DNA from: an uncultured Clostridia bacterium
GTDB taxonomy: Bacteria > Bacillota > Clostridia > UMGS1810
NCBI GenBank assembly: GCA_937959315.1
Contig: CALGRC010000062.1
Location: 1-12,632 of the forward strand
Length of the DNA stretch: 12,632 nucleotides
Direction: 5' to 3'
The position numbers were made by a program, and so were the translations under genes. This document shows, in pieces, positions 1 to 6,731 of this stretch (position 1 is the first letter of the stretch; every line of letters begins with the position of its first letter). The notes under the pieces were generated by a model. It saw only the letters and a program-made list of their open reading frames with translations. It was not told the DNA's origin and made no database searches.

Positions 1-103
1 GGTACTGTGTTTTGTGGTGAAACCATTGTACCAGAAAGGCTGGCGGGTCTTCAACTTTCATTTAACTTTACAGTACGTTTATTTTTTAAAGGGGGATAAT
101 TTT

Positions 104-793
104 ATGAAACGTATGCTTTGTGCATTGCTGGCAGTCCTGCTGCTATGCACGGCGCTGCCGCTGGCTGCCAGCGCTGAGGAAATGATGAATTTTTATTACA
201 GCGACGGCCGGATGGCTACCGTACCGGCTTCCATGGCCGACCAATGCCGGGCGGACGGCTGGACCGACTGGTTCCCTTACTGTGGCATGACCATCTGGAT
301 TACAGACACATACTTAACCGGTCATACCACCGACCTATACGGAACGCCTACTTACCAGATACTCAGTAATCCGCTGACCTATACACAGGCCACCGTTGTA
401 TGGTATGACGACCAGGATTTTGTATCGCTGGGCGGTTACCAAAAACAGCTCAAAACCCTGATTATTGACGTAAACGGCACCCAACTCAAAATGCCATTTG
501 GCGATTTTTTGCGCGGCAGATGGGAATTGTGGGACACCACCCAGATTTACTGGGAAAACCCGAAAACGCTCAACGGCGTTTCTGACGAAAGCTGGAACCG
601 CATCCAGAACGGCGAATTCTGGCTGGGCATGCCGGCAAATGAATTCCTGCTCTATCAACAGTTCCCGCCCGACCGTATCAACAAATCGGATTACGGCTAT
701 GGCGTCCTGGAACAATGGGTATACGATTTCAGCAACGGTGTCAGCTATTATTATTTTGAAAACGGCGTACTCACCAGTTACCAACGGTATTAA
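104..793 (+). CDS. Secreted protein of unknown function, possible BamE/SmpA-like C-terminal fold
   Basis: 229 residues, not recognised as a named family. The ATG at 104 was chosen because a GGGGG ribosome binding site lies eight bases upstream and a classic signal peptide follows: MKR, a hydrophobic stretch at about 5-20, then Ala-Ala-Ser-Ala before EE, giving probable cleavage after residue 24. The frame stays open upstream to the window edge, but that part has no signal-peptide or start-site support. Just after the signal peptide (about 30-55) is a Tyr-rich 'YYSDGR...VP...ADGW' segment that looks to me like short motifs in other clostridial secreted proteins (memory, not a search). The C-terminal 60 residues (WLGM, then DRIN, EQWVY, YYYFENG, TSYQ) have the spacing of BamE/SmpA-like small beta domains: a 'GM' helix start followed by three aromatic strands. 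The protein is very rich in Trp and Tyr and has no membrane anchor after the signal, so it is probably exported and soluble. Function unknown. Confidence 0.75.
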   Translation: MKRMLCALLAVLLLCTALPLAASAEEMMNFYYSDGRMATVPASMADQCRADGWTDWFPYCGMTIWITDTYLTGHTTDLYGTPTYQILSNPLTYTQATVVWYDDQDFVSLGGYQKQLKTLIIDVNGTQLKMPFGDFLRGRWELWDTTQIYWENPKTLNGVSDESWNRIQNGEFWLGMPANEFLLYQQFPPDRINKSDYGYGVLEQWVYDFSNGVSYYYFENGVLTSYQRY

Positions 794-801
794 AAGGACA
801 T

Positions 802-840
802 AAAAAAATCCCCGCTTCTTTGGGAAGCGGGGATTTTTTT
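802..840. terminator. Bidirectional intrinsic terminator between convergent genes
   Basis: A perfect 17-bp inverted repeat pairs 802-818 with 824-840 around a 5-base loop. The core is GC-rich (CCCCGCTTC / GAAGCGGGG), flanked by A7 on the left and T7 on the right, so it has a U-tract in both directions. It sits between the stop codon of the secreted protein and the stop codon of hup and can end both transcripts. Confidence 0.93.
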
Positions 841-851
841 ATGTCTGCTTC

Positions 852-1124
852 TTATTTCACAGCATCTTTCAAAGCTTTGCCAACTTTGAAGGCCGGAACA
901 GTTGCCGCCGGGATGTTGATTTCTGCGCCAGTCTGCGGGTTTTTGCCCTTGCGAGCCGCGCGCTTTTTGGTTTCAAAGGTGCCAAAGCCCACCAAGGATA
1001 CTTTGTCGCCTTTCTGGAGCACTTCGGTTACGCTGGAAACAAACGCATTGAGCGCTTTTTCTGCGTCCTTTTTGCTCAATTCTGCCTTATCGGCAATCAT
1101 TGCTACCAAATCGCTTTTATTCAT
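852..1124 (-). CDS. hup: DNA-binding protein HU
   Basis: A 90-residue HU/IHF-family nucleoid protein, the usual full length. It bends and compacts DNA as a homodimer. Visible hallmarks are the N-terminal helical dimerisation region (1-45, MNKSDLVAMIADKAELSKKDAEKAL), the GFGTF turn at 46-50, the beta-arm with the conserved Arg and KNPQTG (57-66) that enters the minor groove, the arm proline in the INIPA segment (69-73), and the closing FKVGKALKDAV helix. The start is set by AGGAGG at 1134-1139, nine bases from the ATG. The gene is monocistronic, with its own promoter and terminator. HU rather than IHF is inferred from the phylum and sequence. Confidence 0.97.
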   Translation of the reverse strand: MNKSDLVAMIADKAELSKKDAEKALNAFVSSVTEVLQKGDKVSLVGFGTFETKKRAARKGKNPQTGAEINIPAATVPAFKVGKALKDAVK

Positions 1125-1160
1125 TGCCTGAAACCTCCTAGAATATTATGGAATGGCTAT

Positions 1161-1189
1161 AGTATAGCAGATACCAACCGCCTTTTCAA
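1161..1189 (-). promoter_or_regulatory. Sigma-A promoter of hup
   Basis: On the minus strand, TTGAAA (1184-1189) and TATACT (1161-1166) are separated by exactly 17 bases. The -10 ends 36 bases upstream of the hup start codon, giving a short leader that contains the AGGAGG site. The rest of the gap between hup and potD (about 1190-1330) holds no gene, and I see no convincing intrinsic terminator in it for the pot operon. Confidence 0.8.
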
Positions 1190-1330
1190 GGGGGCTGTCC
1201 ACCAATTGGCGCAAATTTGTATGATATTTCAAAAAACCAAGCCCGCTCTATTGCATTTTCTACAAAGAATTGCCTGTTTTTCCAGTTATCAAGCGGATTT
1301 CGGGTTTCTTGTTCCTGCCGGATTTTCCAA

Positions 1331-2380
1331 TTAATTGCTCACCTTGAGCTTTTGCCACAAGTCAGAATATTTCTGTGTAAGCTCTTTATCATATTTGAAT
1401 ACTTCCAGCCCGGTCAGGGAAGACAAATCCGGATAGCGGAGCGGGTCGTTTTTCACATCGTCGTCCAGCATCTCCTGCGCAGCCGTATTGACGGTGGAAT
1501 ACCCAATATATTCGGCATTGCGCAGCGCAATGTCCGGCCGGCACATAAAATCGATGAATTTTTCCGCCTCTGCCTGGTGCTTGCTGGTGGTCGGGATGGC
1601 CATTGCGTCAAACCAGATGTTGCTGCCCTCTTCCGGAACGGCATATGCCAAATCGGGGTTTTGCTCGATGCAGTAAAATGCATCGCCCGACCAGGCAACT
1701 GTCATGGCGCCCTCGCCGTTGATCATTTTATCCTTTACCTCGTCGCCCGCATAGGCCAGCACCAGCGGTTTTTGCTCGATCAGCGCGTTGAGCGCCTCGT
1801 TGAGCTCCTGTTCGTCGCCGGTATTCATAGAATATCCCAGCATTTTTAAAGTTATCCCCAAGGTATCGCGTTCACTGTCCAGCATAAAGATGTTCTTTTC
1901 ATACTTTTCGTCCCACAAAATCTTCCAGCTGGTCACCGGTTCATCCACCATGGTCTTGTTGTATAAAATCCCCATCGTCCCCCACATATACGGCACGGTA
2001 TACTCCTCGTTGGGGTCATAATCCATGCCCTTGTACTGGCCGCCAACATTGGAATAATTGGGAATGTTATCATAATTGAGCTTGTTGAGCAGCCCCTCGT
2101 CGGCCATTTTCTGCACCATGTAGTCAGACGGGAACACCACGTCATAATCCGAACCTCCGTTGGCTACCTTGACGTACATTTCTTCATTGGTATAATAAGT
2201 TTCATAGTTGATTTTGATTCCCGGGTTTTCCTCTTCAAAAATATCGAGCACGTCCTCGTCGATATAGTCACCCACGTTGTACACATTGAGACGCACCGTC
2301 TCTCCGCCGCTGCCGCCGCATCCGGACAGCAGCCCAGCCGCCAGCACAGCGGACAAACCCAGACAAACCAATTTTTTCAT
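1331..2380 (-). CDS. potD: Polyamine ABC transporter substrate-binding lipoprotein PotD
   Basis: 349 residues. It captures spermidine/putrescine outside the membrane and hands it to PotBC. The N-terminus is a lipoprotein signal ending in the lipobox LSGC (18-21), so Cys21 would be lipidated and membrane-anchored. Residues that line up with the E. coli PotD polyamine pocket (from memory) are Ser85 and Tyr87 in PSDYM, the acidic DSERD region at 168-172, Trp230 in AWSGDA, Trp256 and Asp258 in WFDAMAIPTTSKH, and Tyr294 in YIGYSTVN. One pocket position differs: the N-terminal 'YNW' typical of the family is YNV here (Val36). Last gene of the operon, 33 bases after potC, with a GGGGGAG binding site before its ATG. 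Polyamine is the best call; the exact preferred polyamine cannot be read from sequence. Confidence 0.93.
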   Translation of the reverse strand: MKKLVCLGLSAVLAAGLLSGCGGSGGETVRLNVYNVGDYIDEDVLDIFEEENPGIKINYETYYTNEEMYVKVANGGSDYDVVFPSDYMVQKMADEGLLNKLNYDNIPNYSNVGGQYKGMDYDPNEEYTVPYMWGTMGILYNKTMVDEPVTSWKILWDEKYEKNIFMLDSERDTLGITLKMLGYSMNTGDEQELNEALNALIEQKPLVLAYAGDEVKDKMINGEGAMTVAWSGDAFYCIEQNPDLAYAVPEEGSNIWFDAMAIPTTSKHQAEAEKFIDFMCRPDIALRNAEYIGYSTVNTAAQEMLDDDVKNDPLRYPDLSSLTGLEVFKYDKELTQKYSDLWQKLKVSN

Positions 2381-2413
2381 TTCAAAAAACTCCCCCTTTA
2401 ATGGAAACTATAT

Positions 2414-3220
2414 TCAACCGGCCAGCAGCACGTTTTTCGATTTGTCGCGCGACGACCGTTTGTTGATGAGAATGAGAAGCAGCAGCACCACCACAAACAT
2501 TATGGTGGACAGTGCGTTGATTTTTGGATTGATGCCCCGTTTTGCCATAGAATATACATAAATAGACAAATTGGACACCCCGTTGCCGGTGGTAAAAAAG
2601 CTGATGATAAAATCATCCAGCGACATGGTAAAGGACAGCAGCAGCCCATTGATGATACCCGGCCACAGCTCGGGGAAAATCACCTTACGGAACGCATGCA
2701 GCGGCTTGGCGCCCAGGTCCAGCGCCGCGTCGTATAAATCGCGGTTGAGCTGCGTCAGATTTGGCGTAACCGACAATACCACATACGGGATATTAAAGGT
2801 GATATGCGAAAGCAGCAAGGTGAAAAACCCGCGCGGGATGTGGACCGCCACAAATAATATCATCAGCGACACACCGGTGACCAGCTCGGAGCTGACGACT
2901 GGGATATTGGTAACCATAGCAATGGCGGCCTTGACCGTTTTATTGCGGTAGGCCTGGATACCAATGGCCGCCATGGTGCCGATGATGGTGGCAATGACCG
3001 CCGACAGCACCGCAATGGCAATGGTATTGTACAGCGCTGACAAAAGCTGGGAATCTTCAAACAGCTCCACATACCATTTGAGCGAAAACCCGCCCCAGGT
3101 GCCGCGCGACTTGGCGGCGTTGAAAGAATAAACCATCAGCACTACCACCGGTGCGTATAAAAATAGGAACAGCAATACCATATAGATGGAACTGCCGATA
3201 TTTCTCTTTTTGGTTTCCAT
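2414..3220 (-). CDS. potC: Polyamine ABC transporter permease PotC
   Basis: 268 residues, one of two inner-membrane permease subunits of the PotABCD importer. About six hydrophobic segments are visible: roughly 12-33, 65-90, 98-125, 130-152, 188-210 and 236-253. The EAA-type coupling loop that docks on PotA is DAALDLGAKPLHAFRKVIFP at 164-183. The ATG at 3220 was preferred over an in-frame GTG four codons upstream because the GAGGGGG ribosome binding site directly abuts that GTG, leaving no spacing, while it lies 11 bases from the ATG. It starts 16 bases after the potB stop, so it is cotranscribed. Confidence 0.93.
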   Translation of the reverse strand: METKKRNIGSSIYMVLLFLFLYAPVVVLMVYSFNAAKSRGTWGGFSLKWYVELFEDSQLLSALYNTIAIAVLSAVIATIIGTMAAIGIQAYRNKTVKAAIAMVTNIPVVSSELVTGVSLMILFVAVHIPRGFFTLLLSHITFNIPYVVLSVTPNLTQLNRDLYDAALDLGAKPLHAFRKVIFPELWPGIINGLLLSFTMSLDDFIISFFTTGNGVSNLSIYVYSMAKRGINPKINALSTIMFVVVLLLLILINKRSSRDKSKNVLLAG

Positions 3221-3236
3221 ATTGATACGCACCCCC

Positions 3237-4076
3237 TCAAAACATTGCGATTTCCTGCTGGCCGCGGTTAAACAGCTTCATAAGCTGCATGGCCAAAAAG
3301 ACCAGCACCATCATAATGATGGACAGCGCAGAGCCAAAATTCCAGTTGCCCGCCCGCAGGAACTGCTGCTCAATCAGGTTGCCAAACAGCATATAATGCC
3401 CGCCGCCCAGCAACTGGGAAATGATAAAGGTGGTAACCGCCGGCAGGAACACCATCGTAATGCCCGAAATAACCCCCGGCAACGCCAGCGGGAAAATGAT
3501 TTTCCAATACACCCGCAGCTTATTGGCGCCCAAATCCTCCGCAGCCTCAATGATGCTATCGTCAATTTTGATTAGCACCGAATAGATGGGCAGTATCATA
3601 AACGGGATAAAATTGTACACCATGCCCAGCACCACCGCGCCGGAAGTATACAAAATGTTCAGATGCGGTAATTTGAACAGTTCCAAAAACGAATTCAACA
3701 GCCCGTTTTTTTCCAAAATGGTCAGCCATGCATAGGTGCGCAGCAGCATGTTCATCCACATGGGCATGACAAACAGCAGCAGGTAACTGCCACCCTTTTT
3801 CCCCTGTGCGGCGCGGCGCTTGTCGCGGTTGGACAAAATCATGGCCGCCGGGAACCCCAGCACCAGGCAGAAAACCGAGCTGATAACGGCAATCCAGACC
3901 GACTTGAGCAAAATGCCCATATAAGATGGATCTTTGAAAAACTGCGCATAATTTTCCAGCGTAAACCTTCCGCCGTCGGCTGACTGTACGCTGTAGAGCA
4001 GCACCAGCACAATGGGCGCCAGCACAAATGCCGTCATCCAAAGCAGATGCGGATAAGACAGGTACCGTTTATACAT
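3237..4076 (-). CDS. potB: Polyamine ABC transporter permease PotB
   Basis: 279 residues, the second membrane permease subunit of the polyamine importer. Hydrophobic segments lie at about 9-30, 56-82, 97-120, 145-169, 198-220 and 248-268. The EAA loop is EAAEDLGANKLRVYWKIIFP at 177-196, matching the PotB/PotC pattern and PotC's own loop in this operon. A GGGGGGAG ribosome binding site precedes the ATG at 4076. The gene begins 14 bases after potA ends and is followed 16 bases later by potC, a compact operon layout. It is assigned as PotB rather than PotC from its position after potA and its greater length. Confidence 0.93.
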   Translation of the reverse strand: MYKRYLSYPHLLWMTAFVLAPIVLVLLYSVQSADGGRFTLENYAQFFKDPSYMGILLKSVWIAVISSVFCLVLGFPAAMILSNRDKRRAAQGKKGGSYLLLFVMPMWMNMLLRTYAWLTILEKNGLLNSFLELFKLPHLNILYTSGAVVLGMVYNFIPFMILPIYSVLIKIDDSIIEAAEDLGANKLRVYWKIIFPLALPGVISGITMVFLPAVTTFIISQLLGGGHYMLFGNLIEQQFLRAGNWNFGSALSIIMMVLVFLAMQLMKLFNRGQQEIAMF

Positions 4077-4090
4077 TCCGCCGCTCCCCC

Positions 4091-5128
4091 CTACGATTTT
4101 TTCATAATATGGATATCAAAGGGTTTTACCAGCAGCCCCACATTTGCGCCAACCTCCTGCGGCTGGGTGTCATGCACCATCCAGGTAAAGCCAGGCGACT
4201 GGATGATGATTTCATAATGAACCCCTTTGAAGGTGACCGATTCCACTGTTCCGGAAACCTTGCCGTTTTCCGCGTCCACCACGTACAAATCCTCTGGGCG
4301 GATGACCACATCCACCGGCTCGTCTATGGCAAAGCCGGTATCCACACAGTCAAATTCCACCCCGCAAAATTCCACCAGGCAGTCGTGTTTCATCACGCCA
4401 TCCAAAATATTGCTCTCGCCAATAAAATCGGCTACATAGGCATTTTTGGGCTCATTGTAAATATCGATGGGCGTACCCACCTGCTGAATGGTGCCCTCGC
4501 GCATAACAGCCACCGTATCCGACATGGTCAGCGCTTCTTCCTGGTCATGCGTCACATACACAAAGGTAATGCCCAGCTCCCGCTGCATATTCTTGAGCTC
4601 TATCTGCATCCCCTTGCGCAGCTTTAAATCCAGCGCAGCCAGCGGCTCGTCCAGCAGCAATACCAGCGGCTTGTTGACAATGGCGCGCGCTATCGCTACC
4701 CGCTGCTGCTGTCCGCCGGAAAGCGAACCCACGCTGCGCGGCGCAAAGCCCTTTAAATTGACCAGCTCCAGCACTCTTCCCACTTCGCGGTCAATCTCTT
4801 TTTTGTCCTTTTTTTGTATTTTCAGCCCAAACGCAATGTTATCATACACATTCATGTGCGGGAACAGCGCATATTTTTGAAATACCGTATTGACCTTGCG
4901 CTGGTAGGGCGGCACCGGAGACAAATCCTTCCCTTCAAACAGCACCGCTCCCTCTGTGGGGTGCTCAAACCCCGCAATGATACGCAGCAGAGTGGACTTC
5001 CCGCAGCCCGACGGGCCTAAAAGGGTTAAAAATTCATTGCGGTCAATATATAAATCGACATTGGAAAGCGCGTCAGTTGTGTCAAAGGTCTTGGTGACCC
5101 CTTTTAATTCAATCAAATGTTCAGACAT
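4091..5128 (-). CDS. potA: Polyamine ABC transporter ATP-binding protein PotA
   Basis: 345 residues. The cytoplasmic ATPase that powers PotBCD. Walker A is GPSGCGKST at 38-46, the Q-loop Gln is at 84 (VFQKYALFP), the ABC signature LSGGQQQR at 136-143, Walker B LLLDE at 157-161, and the switch His at 194 (VTHDQEEA). After about 235 comes a C-terminal regulatory region of the TOBE type (IRPEDLYVV at 276-284, then VESVTFKGVHYEI), normal for PotA/MalK-like subunits. The frame stays open for 70 more codons upstream, but that stretch overlaps the regulator gene. The ATG at 5128 carries a GGGAGGA binding site and starts with the family-typical MSEHLIELKGVTKTF. It lies 19 bases after the regulator's stop. 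Confidence 0.96.
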   Translation of the reverse strand: MSEHLIELKGVTKTFDTTDALSNVDLYIDRNEFLTLLGPSGCGKSTLLRIIAGFEHPTEGAVLFEGKDLSPVPPYQRKVNTVFQKYALFPHMNVYDNIAFGLKIQKKDKKEIDREVGRVLELVNLKGFAPRSVGSLSGGQQQRVAIARAIVNKPLVLLLDEPLAALDLKLRKGMQIELKNMQRELGITFVYVTHDQEEALTMSDTVAVMREGTIQQVGTPIDIYNEPKNAYVADFIGESNILDGVMKHDCLVEFCGVEFDCVDTGFAIDEPVDVVIRPEDLYVVDAENGKVSGTVESVTFKGVHYEIIIQSPGFTWMVHDTQPQEVGANVGLLVKPFDIHIMKKS

Positions 5129-5147
5129 CGTCTCGGTCCTCCCCACA

Positions 5148-5687
5148 TTAAAAATTGGGCGGCGTACACACCCACAGCACCACCGAGCGGCCTTTTGCCG
5201 CATTTTCAATAGAATGCACCCGGTTGGGTTTAAAATAAAAGCTCTCATTCTTTTTGGCCTTGTACACCTTATCGCCAATATGCAGCAAAACCCGGCCGGA
5301 AAGCACATAGCCAAATTCCTCGCCGTCATGCGGAACATCCTCTACCGATTTGCCGCCTTCAAGCAATTCCAAAATAATGGGTTCCATCGCATTTTTTTGT
5401 GAATTTGGCACAATCCAATTGATGATATGCCCAAGGTCGCGGTTTTCCTTTACAAATACATCCTCCTTGGAAAACACCACATCCTCGTCCAGCGCATCGT
5501 TGAAAAAATCCTTTAAATTGGTCCCCAGGCATTGCAGCAAGTCGCATAATGTGGCAATGGACGGAGAGGCAAGGTCGCGTTCAATTTGCGAAATAAACCC
5601 CTTGGAAAGCTCGCTGCGGTCGGCCAATTCTTCCTGCGTCAAATTGTTTTTGATACGCAGACGCTTGATTTTTTCACCAATTTCCAT
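5148..5687 (-). CDS. XRE-family regulator with C-terminal cupin domain, probable polyamine-responsive repressor
   Basis: 179 residues. Residues 1-60 form an XRE helix-turn-helix (IKRLRIKNNLTQEELADRSELSKGFISQIERDLASPSIATL), and about 100-175 form a cupin barrel (HDGEEFGYVLSGRVLLHIGDKVY, then ESFYFKPNRVHSIEN) that usually binds the small effector. This is the PuuR-like architecture commonly found in front of potABCD in Firmicutes. First gene of the operon; potA follows after 19 bases. The ATG at 5687 has a GGGAGG binding site; the longer frame (11 extra residues) lacks one and would place that site inside the gene. An inverted repeat in the leader, just downstream of a consensus promoter, suggests autorepression relieved or strengthened by polyamine. 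The effector is inferred from context only. Confidence 0.9.
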   Translation of the reverse strand: MEIGEKIKRLRIKNNLTQEELADRSELSKGFISQIERDLASPSIATLCDLLQCLGTNLKDFFNDALDEDVVFSKEDVFVKENRDLGHIINWIVPNSQKNAMEPIILELLEGGKSVEDVPHDGEEFGYVLSGRVLLHIGDKVYKAKKNESFYFKPNRVHSIENAAKGRSVVLWVCTPPNF

Positions 5688-5725
5688 TCTGCCGCCTCCC
5701 AAAAAGTTTATCAAAATCAATTATT

Positions 5726-5746
5726 TTGTTTAACAATTCTAAACAA
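5726..5746. promoter_or_regulatory. Candidate operator (inverted repeat) for the XRE-cupin regulator
   Basis: TTGTTTA (5726-5732) and TAAACAA (5740-5746) form a perfect 7-bp inverted repeat with a 7-base spacer, 12 bases beyond the -10 box on the transcribed side, i.e. at about +6 to +26. A repressor bound here would block promoter escape. Assignment to this regulator is inference from position. Confidence 0.5.
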
Positions 5747-5758
5747 CAAACAGGACTA

Positions 5759-5787
5759 ATTATAATCCCGTTTGATACAATTGTCAA
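5759..5787 (-). promoter_or_regulatory. Consensus sigma-A promoter of the regulator-potABCD operon
   Basis: On the minus strand TTGACA (5782-5787) and TATAAT (5759-5764) both match the consensus exactly, with a 17-base spacer (5765-5781). The bases upstream of the -35 (about 5788-5808) are almost all A/T, with A- and T-runs resembling an UP element. The expected start is near 5752, giving a leader of about 65 bases. Confidence 0.88.
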
Positions 5788-5820
5788 TACATTTTACAAA
5801 ATTTTTATACAGCATTTTCC

Positions 5821-5849
5821 TTGCAATTGCCCGTTTGCTTTGCTATACT
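5821..5849 (+). promoter_or_regulatory. Sigma-A promoter of the esterase gene
   Basis: TTGCAA (5821-5826) and TATACT (5844-5849) are spaced by 17 bases. The -10 ends 37 bases before the esterase ATG, and AGGAGG lies between. It is divergent from the pot promoter in the same 199-base intergenic region; the two -35 boxes are 33 bases apart. Confidence 0.78.
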
Positions 5850-5886
5850 ATTGTTAATTATTTTTTCATACCAGGAGGCGGCAAAA

Positions 5887-6675
5887 ATGCAGAACATCCC
5901 ACTTTGGGAACCATCCGAAATACCGCTGTTTGATGCATCCATCGGGCAGCCGGAACCGTCCATGGCCTATTTCCCGTGCGACGGTGCAAAAAGCTGTGTT
6001 GTCATATTCCCCGGCGGCGGCTATGCCATAAAAGCTGACCACGAAGGAAGCGGATATGCCAAATGGCTCAATTCCATCGGGGTTGCGGCATTTGTAGTGG
6101 ATTACCGCGTAGCGCCCTACCGCTACCCAGCCGAACAGTTGGACGCACAGCGGGCAGTACGGCTGGCGCGGCATCTCAGCAGTACATACGGGTACAGCAA
6201 CAACAAAATCGGCGTTATGGGTTCTTCCGCCGGCGCACATCTGGCTGGCAGCGAAGCGCTGCTCTGCGGCACATTTGGCTATGAATCGGATAGCATCGAC
6301 CAAATCAGCGCCCGCCCAGACTTTATGATTTTATGCTACGGGGTACTATCCTTTGGGAAGTTCGCCCATACCGGAAGCCGCGGCAATTTATTGGGGGAAC
6401 ATGCCGACCCGGCGCTGATTGCACGGCTGTCGCTGCCCGAAGCAGTCACCGAGGCTGCGCCGCCTGCATTTTTATGGCATACCACAAATGACGGCGGCGT
6501 TCCAGTGGAAAATTCTTTGATGATGGCCGCCGCATTGCATGCCCACGGCGTTGCCTGTGAGCTGCACTGTTTCCAGGAAGGGCCGCACGGGCTGGGCTTG
6601 GCACTAGACCATCCGGACGTTGCACAGTGGGCAGGCCTTTGCCAAAACTGGCTGCGGAAAAACCAGTTCATATAA
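5887..6675 (+). CDS. Alpha/beta-hydrolase, probable carbohydrate/acyl esterase
   Basis: 262 residues, a small cytoplasmic serine hydrolase with no signal peptide. It has the oxyanion-hole segment FPGGGY (41-46), a following EGSGYAKWLNSIGVAAFVVDYRVAPYRYP block (53-81) typical of 'acetyl-xylan/feruloyl esterase-like' or lipase-type alpha/beta hydrolases, the nucleophile elbow G-S-S-A-G (112-116, Ser114), and the likely remaining triad residues Asp202 (TTNDGGVP) and His234 (EGPHGLG). These hydrolases remove acetyl or other acyl groups from sugars or oligosaccharides; the substrate here is not determined. The ATG at 5887 has AGGAGG seven to eight bases upstream, whereas the longer frame starts upstream of the promoter -10. 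It converges on a GH88-type glycosidase, which hints at a role in processing imported oligosaccharides. Confidence 0.88.
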   Translation: MQNIPLWEPSEIPLFDASIGQPEPSMAYFPCDGAKSCVVIFPGGGYAIKADHEGSGYAKWLNSIGVAAFVVDYRVAPYRYPAEQLDAQRAVRLARHLSSTYGYSNNKIGVMGSSAGAHLAGSEALLCGTFGYESDSIDQISARPDFMILCYGVLSFGKFAHTGSRGNLLGEHADPALIARLSLPEAVTEAAPPAFLWHTTNDGGVPVENSLMMAAALHAHGVACELHCFQEGPHGLGLALDHPDVAQWAGLCQNWLRKNQFI

Positions 6676-6676
6676 G

Positions 6677-6712
6677 AAAAACCCCCGCTGTTATAAAACA
6701 GCGGGGGTTTTT
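6677..6712. terminator. Bidirectional intrinsic terminator between esterase and glycosidase
   Basis: A perfect 16-bp inverted repeat (6677-6692 with 6697-6712) around the 4-base loop ATAA, with the core CCCCCGCTGTT / AACAGCGGGGG and A5/T5 edges. It ends the esterase transcript two bases after its stop codon and the glycosidase transcript from the other side. Confidence 0.93.
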
Positions 6713-6731
6713 AATTGGGCCTATCAAAACC

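Noticed and set aside
1..32. GGTAC...GTACC inverted repeat with an inner TGGT-GAA-ACCA
   Set aside because: The arms are short (5 and 4 bp) with mismatched spacing and lie at the window edge. Not enough to call a terminator, riboswitch or operator.
5129..5338. N-terminal extension of PotA by 70 residues
   Set aside because: The extension overlaps the regulator's coding region in another frame, and the internal ATG at 5128 has the ribosome binding site and the family-typical N-terminus.
5851..5857. TTGTTAA half-site resembling a Rex box between the esterase promoter and start
   Set aside because: The second half (TTAACAA after four bases) is absent, and the region is A/T-rich, so a chance match is likely.
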